Below are positions 1 through 12,600 of a stretch of 64,000 nucleotides of DNA, piece by piece. Location: assembly GCA_947846985.1 (NCBI GenBank), contig CANTUZ010000001.1:35550727-35614726 (forward strand). The letters run 5' to 3'. The notes below the pieces were generated by a model. That model saw nothing but the letters and a program-made list of their open reading frames with translations, ran no database searches and had not been told where the DNA came from. The translations under genes were made by a program, and so were the position numbers. Source of the stretch: Fratercula arctica (lineage: Eukaryota > Chordata > Aves > Charadriiformes > Alcidae). Every line of letters starts with the position of its first letter. Position 1 is the stretch's first letter.

Positions 1-3000
1 CAAGTTCACCTGCCTGTACCAGCAATGGAATGACTGAGCACCCCAGGGTTAGCTTGGGACCACACCGTCTCCTGAGCCTTGCTTTCTGCTGCGTGGGGTG
101 GGTGGAGGACAGCGATGTGTGCTCCAGTCTGCTCCCTTCTCCGGGTGACTGAGAAAGTGTGCTGCAGCATGCATCACACACAGCTGCGGAGAAGTCTGAG
201 CTTTAGTCACTCGAAGCCAAACTGTGGGAGTGAGGCTTATCTTCATGGGAAGTAAGCTTGTCTTGCCAGGATGGCAGCGTGCTGAAGGTTCATGCGTGGG
301 TATCCACTGTTGGATAGAATTGAAATGTTGGAAAGATAAAAAGAGGACTTCAGCACTTTGTGTTTCAGACTGCACGATCCCTTATTGCCTTCCTGTGGTA
401 TTCCTGCATTTTGGGCAGAGCTGTATTCGCACCCTGCAAGGCAGCATATTGGCCCTTCTGCACTACAAGGGTTTTATAAGTAGATCTGATCAATATTTAT
501 GTGCTTATTTAAAACCTTTTTTCCATTTAAAATGGTCTTTGTCTTCAGGGTCAACCTTTCTGTGAGGAAGGCTTTTAAGATTTGTCTGTATATGTATGTG
601 TTTTTCCGAGCTTTTGCTGAAAAAAGTAAAATAGTACACAGTGCTTTTCAGCAAGGATTCAAAGTCCTTTCCAAAGGAAGGCAGCTTTAGGTGGACTAAA
701 CAAGGGAAAAATTAGAAGAAAAGGAAAATATAAATTTTGAATGTCTGCATTTTCTTCCACAAATTGTTATCTGAGGTTTGGAAAGAATAGAGTAGAATAG
801 ACATAGAGCTATGACACTTTTAGATTTTTTTTTTTTTTTTCTTCACAAATCACCCCTCTCCTTCCCCCAGATATTTGGACTAGTTGTGTTTGTACCTCTT
901 AAAATGCAGAAAGAAATTTCTGTAGATATTTGTCTGAGAATATATATATATATATGTAGGAAGGCTGTATTATAAATTCAGTGCAAAATTATAACCACTA
1001 ATAAATCATCTTCAGGTTCACAGTCCTTTCAAAGCTTCAGTTTGAAATCCTGGCCTGAAAAAGCCCACGGGAGCTTTACCATTGACTTCAACAAAGTCAA
1101 GATTTTTATCTTAAGTATTTTGGACAGAACGTTTGTTTTCAGTTCAATTTTCAACAGTGGATGGTACTACATCATCACTGTCCAGATGCCTATGGAGATT
1201 TTGAGCAGGTTTTTATGAGGCATTTGAATTTCAAATTGGAATTTTTACAGGCTGGAATTTCAACAACTGAAGTTTAATTAACTGTGCCGCCCCCTTCTCT
1301 CTTTGAACAAGAAATTCACTTTTTGTTTTTTCTTTAGAGGAACGACTTTCAGTAATATGCCTTCTTCAAATCTCTTAGAAAAGCCCATATTTTCTGTTTT
1401 ATTTCCTCCTTCCCCTGTTACCGTAACACTGGGGTTGCCATTACTGCCTTCTGAAAATACCTGATTTTGCTGTAGCTTCAGTGAGTGGTTTTGTGGGTTG
1501 TTTTTTTGTTCATTTTTTTTTTTTTTTTCTGCTCTGGCAGGACAGAAATCTCTAATCCAGACCAAAGACCACCTGTGCAGGTCTAGAAGCTACGGCAAGC
1601 CATTGTTTCATTTGAGATCCCATGGGAATGATGACCAGGACACTGATCCCATTTTCTTTCATTTTAGGAAAGAACTTCAGAAAGCACTGATGTGAGGTGG
1701 GTAATACATCATTAAACTTGCATGAGATGAAGGTCTATTTGCTGACAGAGAATAATGTGCTTCAGTCTCCTAGTCTTTCTACGTCACTATTTTTACGTGA
1801 TTTGTTATGTTGAACTTGAAATACTGCCAGAAGCTTTATTCAGTTTTGTTATGGTAAAGCCAATTACTATGTGTTTTTGTCTGTAGTTTGGTTATTGCAA
1901 TGTTGAGGATTGCATGCTTGGTTTTTAATTTTGTATATTCTCCACAGAGTCTCAGAAGCTGAAATATTATAGGGGATGAGCAGATGCTGAAATATTATAG
2001 GGGATGAGTGGATGTTATTTCAGCACAGATTTCACAGCTGAGCTAAAGAAATTCATGCTTCTGATTTGAAAGAATACAAGATACATACAAGCATCAAAAT
2101 AGGAGAGAGATGAGAGAGAAATAGGCAGGAATAAATCCTCGAAGACAAGAATAAGGATTTAGAGAGTGATTGTGAAAGGAAGTCAGAAGTCAGTGTGGGA
2201 CTCAGGAAACAGAGTGACATCATGGGGAGAGGACATGAAGAAACAGCTTCCAGCTATAAAGTGTTTGGAGGACTTAAGGGAGGGAAAGATGTGAGAGTTA
2301 AGAAAGAATAAGTCTGCAGGGGGACAAGCGACTCAGATATTGACCAAAGATTAACAATACGGGAGGCGAGCTAAAGATGGCCTTTGATTGCAATTGAGAA
2401 AAAGAACTGACAATACTCTTTTTTACTTTGCTTGCTCTGTCTCTTACGCTGTTATGCTTACCCCAAGCAGAGTTTTGCCTTGAAAGGATATGAGAGATTT
2501 CGTGTGGCCTGTGAGCTTACATTATTGATATTATTTGGAAAACACTTAAACATTAGAGTGAGGATCTTCGCTACAGATGTACTAAATATCCACATTGTCT
2601 CAACAAAGTAATGAAATTAAGAAGCAGGCTGAAATAGGGAGCAAATTGGAAAGGAGAATGCCTCCATAAAATAGACACACTTAGACAACTCTAGCAGATT
2701 TAATATCTTTCAGACCTTAAAGAGCTATGTAACACTCCCCAGTCTAAAATTTGACGTGTATCTCCCTGACTTAGGCGGGGGGAAAAAAGGGAGAGGCAAA
2801 ATTTATGAGCTAATCAACAGATTTTATGTGCTGGTTTTGTGAGTAATTTCATTTGCGTAGACATGCGCAGACTCATTTGGAAAAGCAGTGGCCAGATGCT
2901 TGTCAGGCTCATTTAATTGCCTGAGTGTCAAGCCTTCAGCCAGGGAGTCATATACAACCACACATACTATTTCATATCTCTGGCAAGAGCATGGATTGAA

Positions 3001-6000
3001 ATCTACCGGTTTCCATTAATCATGCTGTAATTCACAAACAGCTCACCACAGTCATCAATCAGATCTATATATGCGGTGCAATTTGCAAAGGGTAAATTCA
3101 TGTACCTTATTTGATTAGTCATGCCAGGTGTGATGATACCAGTTCTCCATCTTTTCCTCTTTGTAAACACTTTTCTTCAGAGCAAATATGTCCATGGAAT
3201 CACTGTGGTCATCAGGGTCTTAGAGAAAAGCACATATTGCTTTTTCTGGTGGAAAAAGGGAAAAATGATAATATAGAAGCCCAGTTCTTGAGGGGCTGTC
3301 TACTTTTTATATTCTAATGTCTCTTGTGCTGTGAAATTTGTATATCTATTCAAGGTTTCAGTTTAGGGGTCACTGGCCAAGGAAAGATATTCAGTCCCAG
3401 GTAAACAGCTTTGATTAAAGGTTCTAAATCTTTCAGTTGTTGTTCTTTTTTCTTCCTCATTATTTTTTGCTGTAATAGAGCTCCTCCCATTAAATTCTAA
3501 TGTATAAGGTAGGCCAGTATGCCAGTAGACAGCCAAGTTGTTTGTGATGAACAGTTCCTTGAAACTGGAGATTGAGCTGTGCAGAGACACTCACCATACT
3601 GTAACTTATTAATACAAACCTTCAATGGACTTTTATGGATGAGTGAAATGGTGTGGAGAGGAAAATTTTATCAGGGTTACATTTGTGATAATGCTACGGG
3701 ATTTAGCTGGACTGCAAATGAAATTGCTTTAAAAGGCAATATGGAAAGCAATAGTTTCTTTTAATAGTTAATAGTCACCAGCCTGATATACTGAAACCTT
3801 GGAAGCAAGCCCTGTACTGGTGCTCTGAGCAGATTTCTTAAAAAAAATATTTTTATTTATATTGTCTCTCAACCTGTGGTTTCTTTATTTCAAAAAATAA
3901 TGGTGTTAGTTAATTTTATTTTTAATCTAGCTTTTTAAATTCTAAACCTTCTCAGTGGTTTTGACGTGCTAACCTCAGAGGAAAAGTTCAAACAGATCCA
4001 TTTTCATGCTGTCTGGTTTTGGTTTTTTTTCACATTCACCTACCAGCAATGCATTTGAGCGTCTGCACAAGTGGAGTTTTCAAACCTTCAGAAAGACGAA
4101 CTAGAAGTAGGGCTATATTAACCTTCTTGGCAGAGCAGACATAAGAGATGCAGCATATTTAATTTTTTTTTTTTATAACAACATCTGTCAGATACGTATG
4201 AAAGAGGAAAACTGGTAACCTGTCTCACCCATTCAATTTACCCCTTCAACAAGTTTGTAGAAATAGGTTCCCAGTGAGCAGTTTTATAAGTGTGAAATTT
4301 CCGGAATCTTCAGAAAAGAACCTGAAAAGAAAGTTATATGGTAACATACTGAATCAAACTAGATTACACTTAATCACCATAAGTTGCAACCACATCCTCA
4401 CTTCTTAAAAGGAATTTACTTGTATCACATCAAAGTAACAATCCCAAATGAAGATTGATCTGTGTAACTGTGATACCTGTACTTTTCTGCTTGTCGTGCT
4501 TTAATCCCATAAGCTATAAAGATGCAAGAAACAGATCAGCTGCCTGGTTACATTTTACCTGGTTATTCTTACTCACATGATCAACATTTCTACTTGACAG
4601 CAGGTAGTCTATAATTTTATCAAGGATAAGAATATATAACAAGTAAAAACAGGAGATGGGGGCTAAATTCTTATAAATAGAATGACCTCTTTATTTCTCA
4701 TCATGCATTTCTCTGCTTCTGTTTAAATAGCTTACTACCCTTCAAGTTAGGAAATTAAGTGGTCGACAGATGAATCATGCCGCTTGCAGGTACTAGAAAT
4801 ATATACACTTGAGATGTGAGGTTATTAAAATGTCTGCATGCTACTTATTCCTCTGAAAAGAGAGAAAAATATCTGCTCAAATACATTGGTGGTTTTAGGA
4901 AAGCCCAGATTAATTAACAAAGACTAATCATTTACTGTATATGCCAAATAGTAAAACCTAGGTTTGAATTTTTATATACTGCTTTTATTTCCTCAGTAAA
5001 ACACCAGTTCCATCAGTGTCCACAGGTGGACTCTCTTGGAGGTACCAAAAGATGATGGATGTATACTCTAGAGATGTTAGGTTATTAAAACCGTGGCAAA
5101 GTGATAAGCCTGAAGCCACGGCCATTGCGATTGCCTGGTGTGGCTTCATGGGCCTTTGGACTCTACTTCTCTCAGTTGTACCTCTGCTGTTCCTCCCATT
5201 TGTACATCTTTGCAGGCAGTTGCCTTGGAACTTTTCATTTTCTCCTACTCTACAGTCTTTTCCCCCTTGTATATTCTTCTCTGACCTTTTTTTCCTTTTT
5301 TTTTTTTTTTTTTTTCCCCTTTCTCTCTGCTTTTTAACCTTTTGCACACTTTAGTGTTGGAAAAGCAAAACCTTGAAATGATATTCTCCTACACACCTAC
5401 ATTCATGACTAATGAAACAAAAGGAAAAAAAGAATGTTTTTCCTCTTGTTTGTTTTTTTTTTTTTATGAACACTGAAGGTGAAGTGTAAATTAGACCTAA
5501 GTTGGTTTTGGTTTGGTTTGGTTTTTTTCCCCCCAAGTTTTCTTCCTTATTCTTTAATAGGTGTCTGCACAGTTGCCTTGAGATCTGAGACTTCTGCTTA
5601 GGGAAAGCCAATACAGAAGAGTTGATCTTCGGCTGAGCAAATTTCAAAAAGTTTAGAGAATTTTCACAAAAGCCAAAATAAGCACTCCTCTACGGAAAAG
5701 GAAAAGGAGCAGCTAAAACAAATAGTGTTACTCCTATATAAAATTCATTCTTTTTTAATCATCCTTCACTACTCAGTTCTGCTTACATGTCAAGGCAGAA
5801 GAATGGAAGATATATGTTTTACCTAAGATATTCTTAGGCCTTAAGTAGGTCTCTATCAAATGGATGAATTTCTCTTGTGATGTAGTTGTTTTATTGCCCT
5901 CCTTTCCACTGCATAGTCTCCTAAATCAAGTATTTTATTCATATCTAAAGTACTTAACCATCATGTGAGAAGTTTCCATTGATGCCTATGTAGAGCTAGT

Positions 6001-6903
6001 AGATGCTACAAAGAGCCCAGAACAAGATGCAGCAGAGGTATGATGCTGCGACTAGGATAAAATCTTGGATCAAGCAAAATAGTAATTCTATTCTACCTGT
6101 GATATATTTGAACAGCATGACACTGTCATATGAGCAGCAGTGGCTTAGATCAGCATAAAGCTGAGCATTTTCGCAGCAAGGTCAGATACATAGGCCTGTG
6201 AATGTAACATTAATGTAGAGTCACTGCAGACGCTTTCACTTCACTAACTGCTGACAAGCTCCTTTTTTTTTCTGCTCTTTTTCACTGAGATTAAGGTCTA
6301 GAGTTGTCCCACCTAAGAACTATTCTCTCATGCTGTCTTTTTCTCTCTATTTACTACAGCGGGAGTTAACTGCTTTTCTAACGTAGAAACCTCAGGTGAG
6401 TCCTTATCAGTGGCAGTCTTATTGCTTTTTAGCAAATTTCAGCTTTTTTTAGGAAAGTTTTAGGAGGATTGTGCATGTGCATGTGTCTGTGTATATATGC
6501 ACACATAGAGTTTAAAAGTACAGTATCATACAAAACAATATGGGATAATCATCATCGAGAAAATATTAGCAAGATAAGAATATTTACATCTTATATGTTG
6601 AAGAAATGGCTAGCCTTGTAAAGCATCTTTTAACTCTATCCTACGTGTCCCTTTTTGTGGTCAGCCCAAATTGCCACTTGCCCAGTGCTGGGAGCTTGAT
6701 GGTATTCAGGGAAATCCTGCCACTGTGCAGGTAAAATATGCTTCCTCTTCATTCTTCCGGGGGCTGTTGCTGTGCTGGGACTGCTGCTAGTTTGAAAAAG
6801 GAAGGAAATAAGATTCAGAAAGATTCTGCAGATGGTTATAAATTTCTGGTGGGAATGGATCCCACTCACCCCTAAGTGAGAGCCCCACAGACTCCTTACC
6901 AAG
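1..6903. other. AT-rich noncoding stretch, no gene seen
   Basis: No open frame here resembles a known protein; the longest are products of low-complexity DNA, for example Lys-rich or Phe-rich frames made by the pyrimidine run at 5285-5337. The stretch holds an (AT)n run near 941-955, a 28-bp tandem duplication at 1958-2013, a T-run near 1513-1529, and a pair of 28-bp direct repeats at 4803-4830 and 5063-5090. The part at 2830-3110 is richer in homeodomain-like ATTA/TAAT words and poor in simple repeats, and is listed as a weak conserved-element candidate. Intron or intergenic DNA are both possible. Confidence 0.6.
1958..2013. repeat. 28-bp tandem duplication, two units
   Basis: Two adjacent 28-bp units, 1958-1985 and 1986-2013, match at 26 of 28 positions. 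Both begin GCTGAAATATTATAGGGGAT and differ only near the end (AGCAGAT versus AGTGGAT). This is a simple local duplication with no coding meaning visible. Confidence 0.9.
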
Positions 6904-7480
6904 TGTCATGGTTTCATCTGGGGTGGAGTTAATTTTCTTTTTTTTGCTAGCAGCTGGTATAATGCTATGTTTTGGATTTAGGATGAGAAATAGTTTTGAT
7001 GTTGCACTGGTGTTCTTAGTTGTTGCTAGGCAGTCAAAGCCTTTTCTGCTTCTCATATCACCCTGTCAACAAGTAGGCTGGGGGTACACAAGAAGCTGGG
7101 AGGGGACACAGCCAGGACAGCTGACCCTAACTGAACAAAAGAAGATTACATATCGTGTGATGTCATGTTCATTATATAAAGCTGGGGGAAGAAGAAGGAA
7201 AGGGGGGATGTTCAGAGTGATGGTGTTTGTCTTCCCAAGTAACTGTTACATATGGCGGAGCCCTGCTTTGCTGGAGAGGGCCGAACACCTTCCTGGTGAT
7301 GGGAAGCATTGAATGAATTCCTTGTTTTGCCTTGCTGGTGCATGCAGCTTTTGCTTTACCTATTAAATTGTCTTTATCTCAACCCACGAGTTTTCTCACT
7401 TTTACTCTTCTGATTCTCTTCCCCATCCCATCTTGGGGAAGTGCATGGTTCTAGCTGCTCGCTGGGGTTAAACAGTGACA
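6904..7480 (+). mobile_element. Solo LTR of an avian endogenous retrovirus (ERVL-like), copy 1
   Basis: A 577-bp LTR running from TGTCATGG to AGTGACA, so its ends form the short inverted repeat TGTCA/TGACA expected of a retroviral LTR. Inside are a TATA box (TATATAA, 7173-7179) and a poly(A) signal (ATTAAA, 7362-7367) in the order and spacing of a U3-R-U5 unit. It aligns by eye along its length with the elements at 36140-36735 and 50156-50733. Flanks CCAAG (6899-6903) and CAAAG (7481-7485) fit a 5-bp target duplication with one mismatch. No gag, pol or env sequence lies on either side, so this looks like a solo LTR left by recombination. The ERVL-like label comes from the 5-bp duplication and from recall of similar LTRs in bird genomes. 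Short frames inside it are not genes. Confidence 0.85.
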
Positions 7481-9384
7481 CAAAGCCAGTGGTATCCCTT
7501 TTGTGTAGTTATAATCCACGTAAGTCATGGAGTTAAAAGGGAGTGGAAGCTTATTTCATAGGGCATGAAGCCAGATGTAGGCAAATTTAGCCTTCTACTA
7601 GATACAGTGACAGATAAAATACACTTCCTGGATATCTATGTCTACTATAAAGAAAAAAAAAAAAAGACTATTTAGCTGCTTCCCAGACTGCAGAGCTGTC
7701 CAATCTACTGTTAAAAACCATAACTGCACTAAAACAATTAATATTTTAGTTTCCAGTGTGAAAAAATATTTGTTCTGCATGTTAAGTGGTTGTCAACAAT
7801 AACAAGCATTTTTGCAGTTCAGCCAGAAAACATGCATCTTCTCAAAAGTGATGGCTGACGCAGCTATTGTGCTATAGTCATGACAATGACTGAAAAAAGG
7901 CATAGTGATTCTGGAAGGCAGACAAAAGAGTGTGAAAAATTTCCCGAAAGACCTAATCTCAGAACAAAAATACCTGAGTCAGGCATGTCTATCCTCAGAC
8001 TTTTCTGATCCTAGAGTATATTGATATTGATTCTTTGGATCACTTAAGCTTCCAAAACTTCAGTTGGAAATGTATAAAAATGATAGTTATCAAAATCTCA
8101 GCTGCTTTTAGAACTCCTCTCAGTTGAAGTCAGAGTTTCCCACTTGACTACACAACAGCAGATGTTTTAGTCTCCGTGAAGTCCTCTGACCTCAGCTGGG
8201 ATTTGCTGTTGCACAGATTCATGTCCTTAGGGCCATTTGTAGAGGTTTATGCAACCAAATCAAGACTTTTCTCTCCCTCCCTCCCTCCCTCCCTGTTTCT
8301 TTTTTTCTTTTGTCTTTTCCTTTTTCTTTTCCTTTCTCCCTTTTTTTGTTTATTCTTTTTTCTTTCTTTCTCTCTCCCTGCCACAACCCCAGGAAAAAAA
8401 GTATGCACTCAGGTAAGTGACCACAATATGACTTAGGTTCATGTTTATTTTCTCAGTTAAATCAACTCACACCAAACCTCAGGATTACTCTTTAAAGACT
8501 TAAAATATATTCACCTGTCAAGCGATGGAAGTACTACATTTACATGATACATCTGGAGCTCATATTGTGGTGATATAACAGATCTCTTCTGGTCTATTAA
8601 TGACTAAAAACCAGTGTAATGGTACATTGGAGCTGTTCAGCTGCCAGGGATCCCTCAACATGCAGCTGCTCTAGTGCGAATCAGAAAAAAGCTTCTCTGT
8701 TCACTCTGAGTTTACTAGTAGCCATATGCTGCTAACTGGGAAAATTTATTGCCCAAATTAATATCTCTGAGGTCCTAGTAGCTTGCCTCTATGCTACACT
8801 GAGTAGCACATCTCCAGTTTGCTTTAAATACAGGCCATTATTGCTTTCCCTTACCATTCACATGAAGATAAAAATTGTCTTAAAGTCCTTGTAGCATTTT
8901 CCAATTGTAACTAAAGAAGTAAATTTGAACAGAGGCAAGTCTCACTGACAAAAATACACATTTCTTTTCTCTTTTAATGCAGTTGATCCGTGACTGTTAC
9001 TAGCTGAAGGCGTAGAGCTTTTTCAGTACATGAAGGAAGGCTTTGTGCTGTAACACCAAGGTGAGACCGATGGCCCATGAGAGATACCTTTGCACTTCTC
9101 TTGACTTATCCTCATTCAACTTACCCTCATGAGAGAGAAAGAGACACACACACACAAATTCAAATATGGGCATACAATATTTTTAATAGCTTATGCTTCA
9201 CTTGTTTTTCTTTTTTGGTAGGGTTAATTTGTTTATTTTTTCCACGTGACATTTTTCATTTGAAATATATAGTGGATTTTAGTTTATGAAGGCTTATTGA
9301 AAATTTAGTGCAATATGGTATTTTTGTACCTCCATTCCCAACAGTTCTCTAATATTCTCAAACAGTCAGCAGGACGTCTGGCTG
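7481..9384. other. Noncoding stretch with a pyrimidine tract
   Basis: No recognisable gene. The main content is the pyrimidine-rich tract at 8266-8379 and a short ACAC run near 9144-9157. The rest is unremarkable AT-rich sequence. Confidence 0.6.
8266..8379. repeat. Polypyrimidine tract with (CCCT)n core
   Basis: About 114 bases that are almost all C and T on the + strand. It begins with a CCCT/CCTC run (8274-8294) and continues with CTTT-type repeats. Such tracts can adopt triplex structures. Frames read through it give only Phe/Leu/Ser-rich artefacts. Confidence 0.85.
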
Positions 9385-9690
9385 TCTGCAATATGAATGG
9401 ATGAACACTTCTTGTAAAGAATGGAATGCAGTACGTTGCCGGAATCGCATAAAAAAAGTCTTTAGTGATATGGAAAAAAGGCTCTGGGACCTTGGATGTC
9501 AGCTCTAGGAGAGATGAATTTATAGGTAGAGCCATCTCTCTCCTAGAACTGACATCTGAGGTCCCAGAGGCTTTCACCACAATACTGAGGATTTTCTTTT
9601 TTTCATGCATTTTCAACAATATAATGTACAGTGCATGTGGTATTTTGAACAATTTCACACTCATTGCAATAATGACAAACTTGGGCTTAG
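9385..9690. repeat. Long imperfect palindrome with a compact central hairpin
   Basis: The core arms are 9482-9516 (35 nt, CTCTGGGACC...GAGAGATG) and 9533-9569 (37 nt, CATCTCTC...GGTCCCAGAG). They are reverse complements apart from about three mismatches and a 2-nt indel, and are separated by a 16-nt loop. Similarity continues outward to at least 9447 and 9608 and, with gaps, probably to about 9390 and 9680. The two strands therefore encode look-alike peptides; both contain the string DVSSRR followed by LLELTS. No terminal target duplication could be fixed. It could be a decayed MITE-type element, an inverted duplication, or the source of a hairpin RNA. The outer limits are uncertain. Confidence 0.75.
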
Positions 9691-12600
9691 AAACTGCTCA
9701 CCTCCATCCCAAATATAACTGAATAAATTCTGGTGCTAGCAGTGATTTCCTTAAGAAAGCAGGGAGCAGCTCTTTGCAATGAAAGGCAGAGGAGAACAGA
9801 GTTCAAAATCAAATGGTCACATTCGCTTTTTATTGAAACCTCTTCTATGTGTTCAAAATGGGTAAATGAACCAGTCTTGAAAACTAAGCCACAAAGTCTC
9901 CACACATCTAAATTAAACATTTTATTTTCCCAGTACATCACCATTTTTATGTCTTCTTTTCATTTCACTTATTACAGTAGTTCTCTTATCGTTACCTACA
10001 CTTCTCGAAGAAATTGCCCAAGTCTGCACCTTTTTCCTTAAAAAATACTGTGAATTTGCTGAGTCCCCTGTCTTAAACACAACCGTCAATGTGAGTCTAT
10101 AGGGTTTTGCCATTGATTTGAATGAAAACTTGGCTTAGTCTCACTGATTTGCAATAACCTTATTATCTCAGATCAAACAATGCTGATTGTTTCACTTAAA
10201 CAAAGAGGAAAGACCTCACAATAGTCTCTTCTCTTTCCTCCATAGATACTATGGGACTCTAATATGTAGGGCTTTATACATTTTTCATTGCAGAAGTACA
10301 TCCCTTAAGGAGGTTTATTATTGGACAATCAGATTCTGAACACATTCGCAGATGGAAAGGTAAAAGTTAATTTTATACAGAAATTCTCAGAATTTGCAAA
10401 TCAGTCCAGCTCAATTCTCATAAAATCCTTAACTACTAAAAAGCACTGATGTTGTAATGTCCTTCTTCAAATGTGTAACTCTAAAAGGTACATCTTTCAG
10501 TATTATAGGAGAGTAATAAAATAGGTGACTCCACAGATTATTTAGAGAAGTCACCGTGAGTGATATCTATAATAATTCAATTAGTTATTAGAAAACAGAG
10601 TTTAGATTATATGAAAGCATTTGAACTTGATTAGTATAAACAGCAATACATAGGTATCCTACTTTTTTCAGGTTAATAAAAAAAAAAATCTATTGGAACT
10701 TATTTGCCATATATAAACTAGTGTTTTTAAAGTTGTTTAGGTGGTGGAATAAATAACATAAAAAAGAAAACCCTGCCTCCCATTTGAAGAAATAATTAGC
10801 TAGTAAAAATCTGAGAAAAAAATATTTGACAAGAGGCTACTTTCCACAATTTAATCAGCCTATTTTTCTTTTATTTTGGATTTTCCTGCCAAGCTGGAAT
10901 ATTGTGTTTATAATATGTAATGCATTGTATAGTCAAATCAGCCAGTGTTTGCAATGAATACAGGGACTTTAAAAAATCACATGTGGATACATACTGATGT
11001 AGTATTAAAATATATTAAGATATTCTATTCATCATCATCATTCTGTCTCTGTGCAAATGAATATGTGAATTAATTATTTGAGATCAGTTTTCAAATGAGT
11101 GCAAAGAATAATTTCAGGTCATCACAAAACAGTGCTGCAAGTGTTAGTCAAGGTGGCATTTTTCTCAGGGAAGTGACAAAGTAAAAGTTTGTTCCAGGTA
11201 TAGAGGCATATTTCAGTAGGCTAAAAATAAAAGATATTTTTTTATTATTATTATTTTTAAAGCTTTTTGATGCTGTTCCTATTGTTGTGATTTTATACTT
11301 CATTAAAAATGAACAATTAAATTGTAAAAACATCCAGGCTTTCTTCACACTTAAGGGTTTTTTTTTGTTGAAATTGTTCAGAGGATTTTATATAATTTCA
11401 GAAATAATTTGGATCCTACCTTTCCCTCATACTGATATAAATTTATTTTTGGGAAAAAAAATATTCCGTGAAAAAAATGCTAATAAAGACTTTCTTTCTA
11501 GCAGTTCAAAGCTGATCACGTCTGTCCCTAACAGAGTGGTAGACAGCAGTAAGAGTAAAACCTCCTTTATATACGTAATGTTGCTGGAGTATCAGTGTAG
11601 TTTAAGTTCAAATGCTAAAGTCATCCTTCACATAATGCTTTTGAAGTCACTTAAACCATGATCAGGTTTTAGCCGTGGTGGTTACGGAGGCAGTTGCGCT
11701 TTGATCTTGTGGCTTTTCATTACTTGGAAGTTCACAGTGTTCAGTGTGCCCATGGCATGATATGAGATAGAAAAAGCCACTCTCCCACCCAGCACATTCA
11801 AAAGTTTTGTCTTTTGTACTGGGGCAGCTCTATCAACTGTGGTGAGACTGGCGTAACCGACAAAAGAAACTAGACTAGGAATCACCCTGTTGCTCATACC
11901 TATCCTGCTTGTGTATATTTATCTGTGTCTGTAAAACATATCGTATAAAAACGTACAGCCTGCCAAACAGTGATATATAGTGTCAGTTTAAGGTAGTGCT
12001 TGGCACTTTGTATTCCTCCCCCCGATTCCTATTTAGGTGGCAATCCCTAGACTTGGATTCAAGATAAGAAAGAGATTTTACTGGCAGAGGTGCCTGTTTT
12101 TCAGCAGACTCCGTGAGTAATTGTGTGGGCAGCTTTCGAGTTGCCTGTGGGTCACTCTCATGATTAGACTGCTGATGAGAAATCTGAGCTACCTTCTCCC
12201 CTTACATGTCATTTCCTTTTAATTCACTTTGATTCAGGGTATGTTTTTTTTTTTTTTTTTTAATCTAGCTATGAATAAAAATAAGCTCCTGTAAATCCAG
12301 TTACTGGATTTCTGTACAGAAACAGGCCTGTTGCAAGACAGTACAAGAATATGTGCTTAACACTACAAATGTACAGGTTTTATTAAGTTTAAGATATCCC
12401 CTACTTTTTATGTATCTCCCCACACTTTGATGTGTACAGCAGTGGTAAAATGCGCACACTTTTTCCTTTGATCATACAAAGACACACATTTATTTTAGAT
12501 GAATAAAATTAAAATTATTTTCTTTTAGAAAGGGCCTTGCATTATGGTGTAAAAGCTGTAATTTGGAAAGGTCACAATCCTATATTTGGAATCACTGAAA

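Noticed and set aside
6908..7312. 134-codon frame inside the first solo LTR
   Set aside because: It lies wholly within LTR regulatory sequence, and related copies do not keep the frame.
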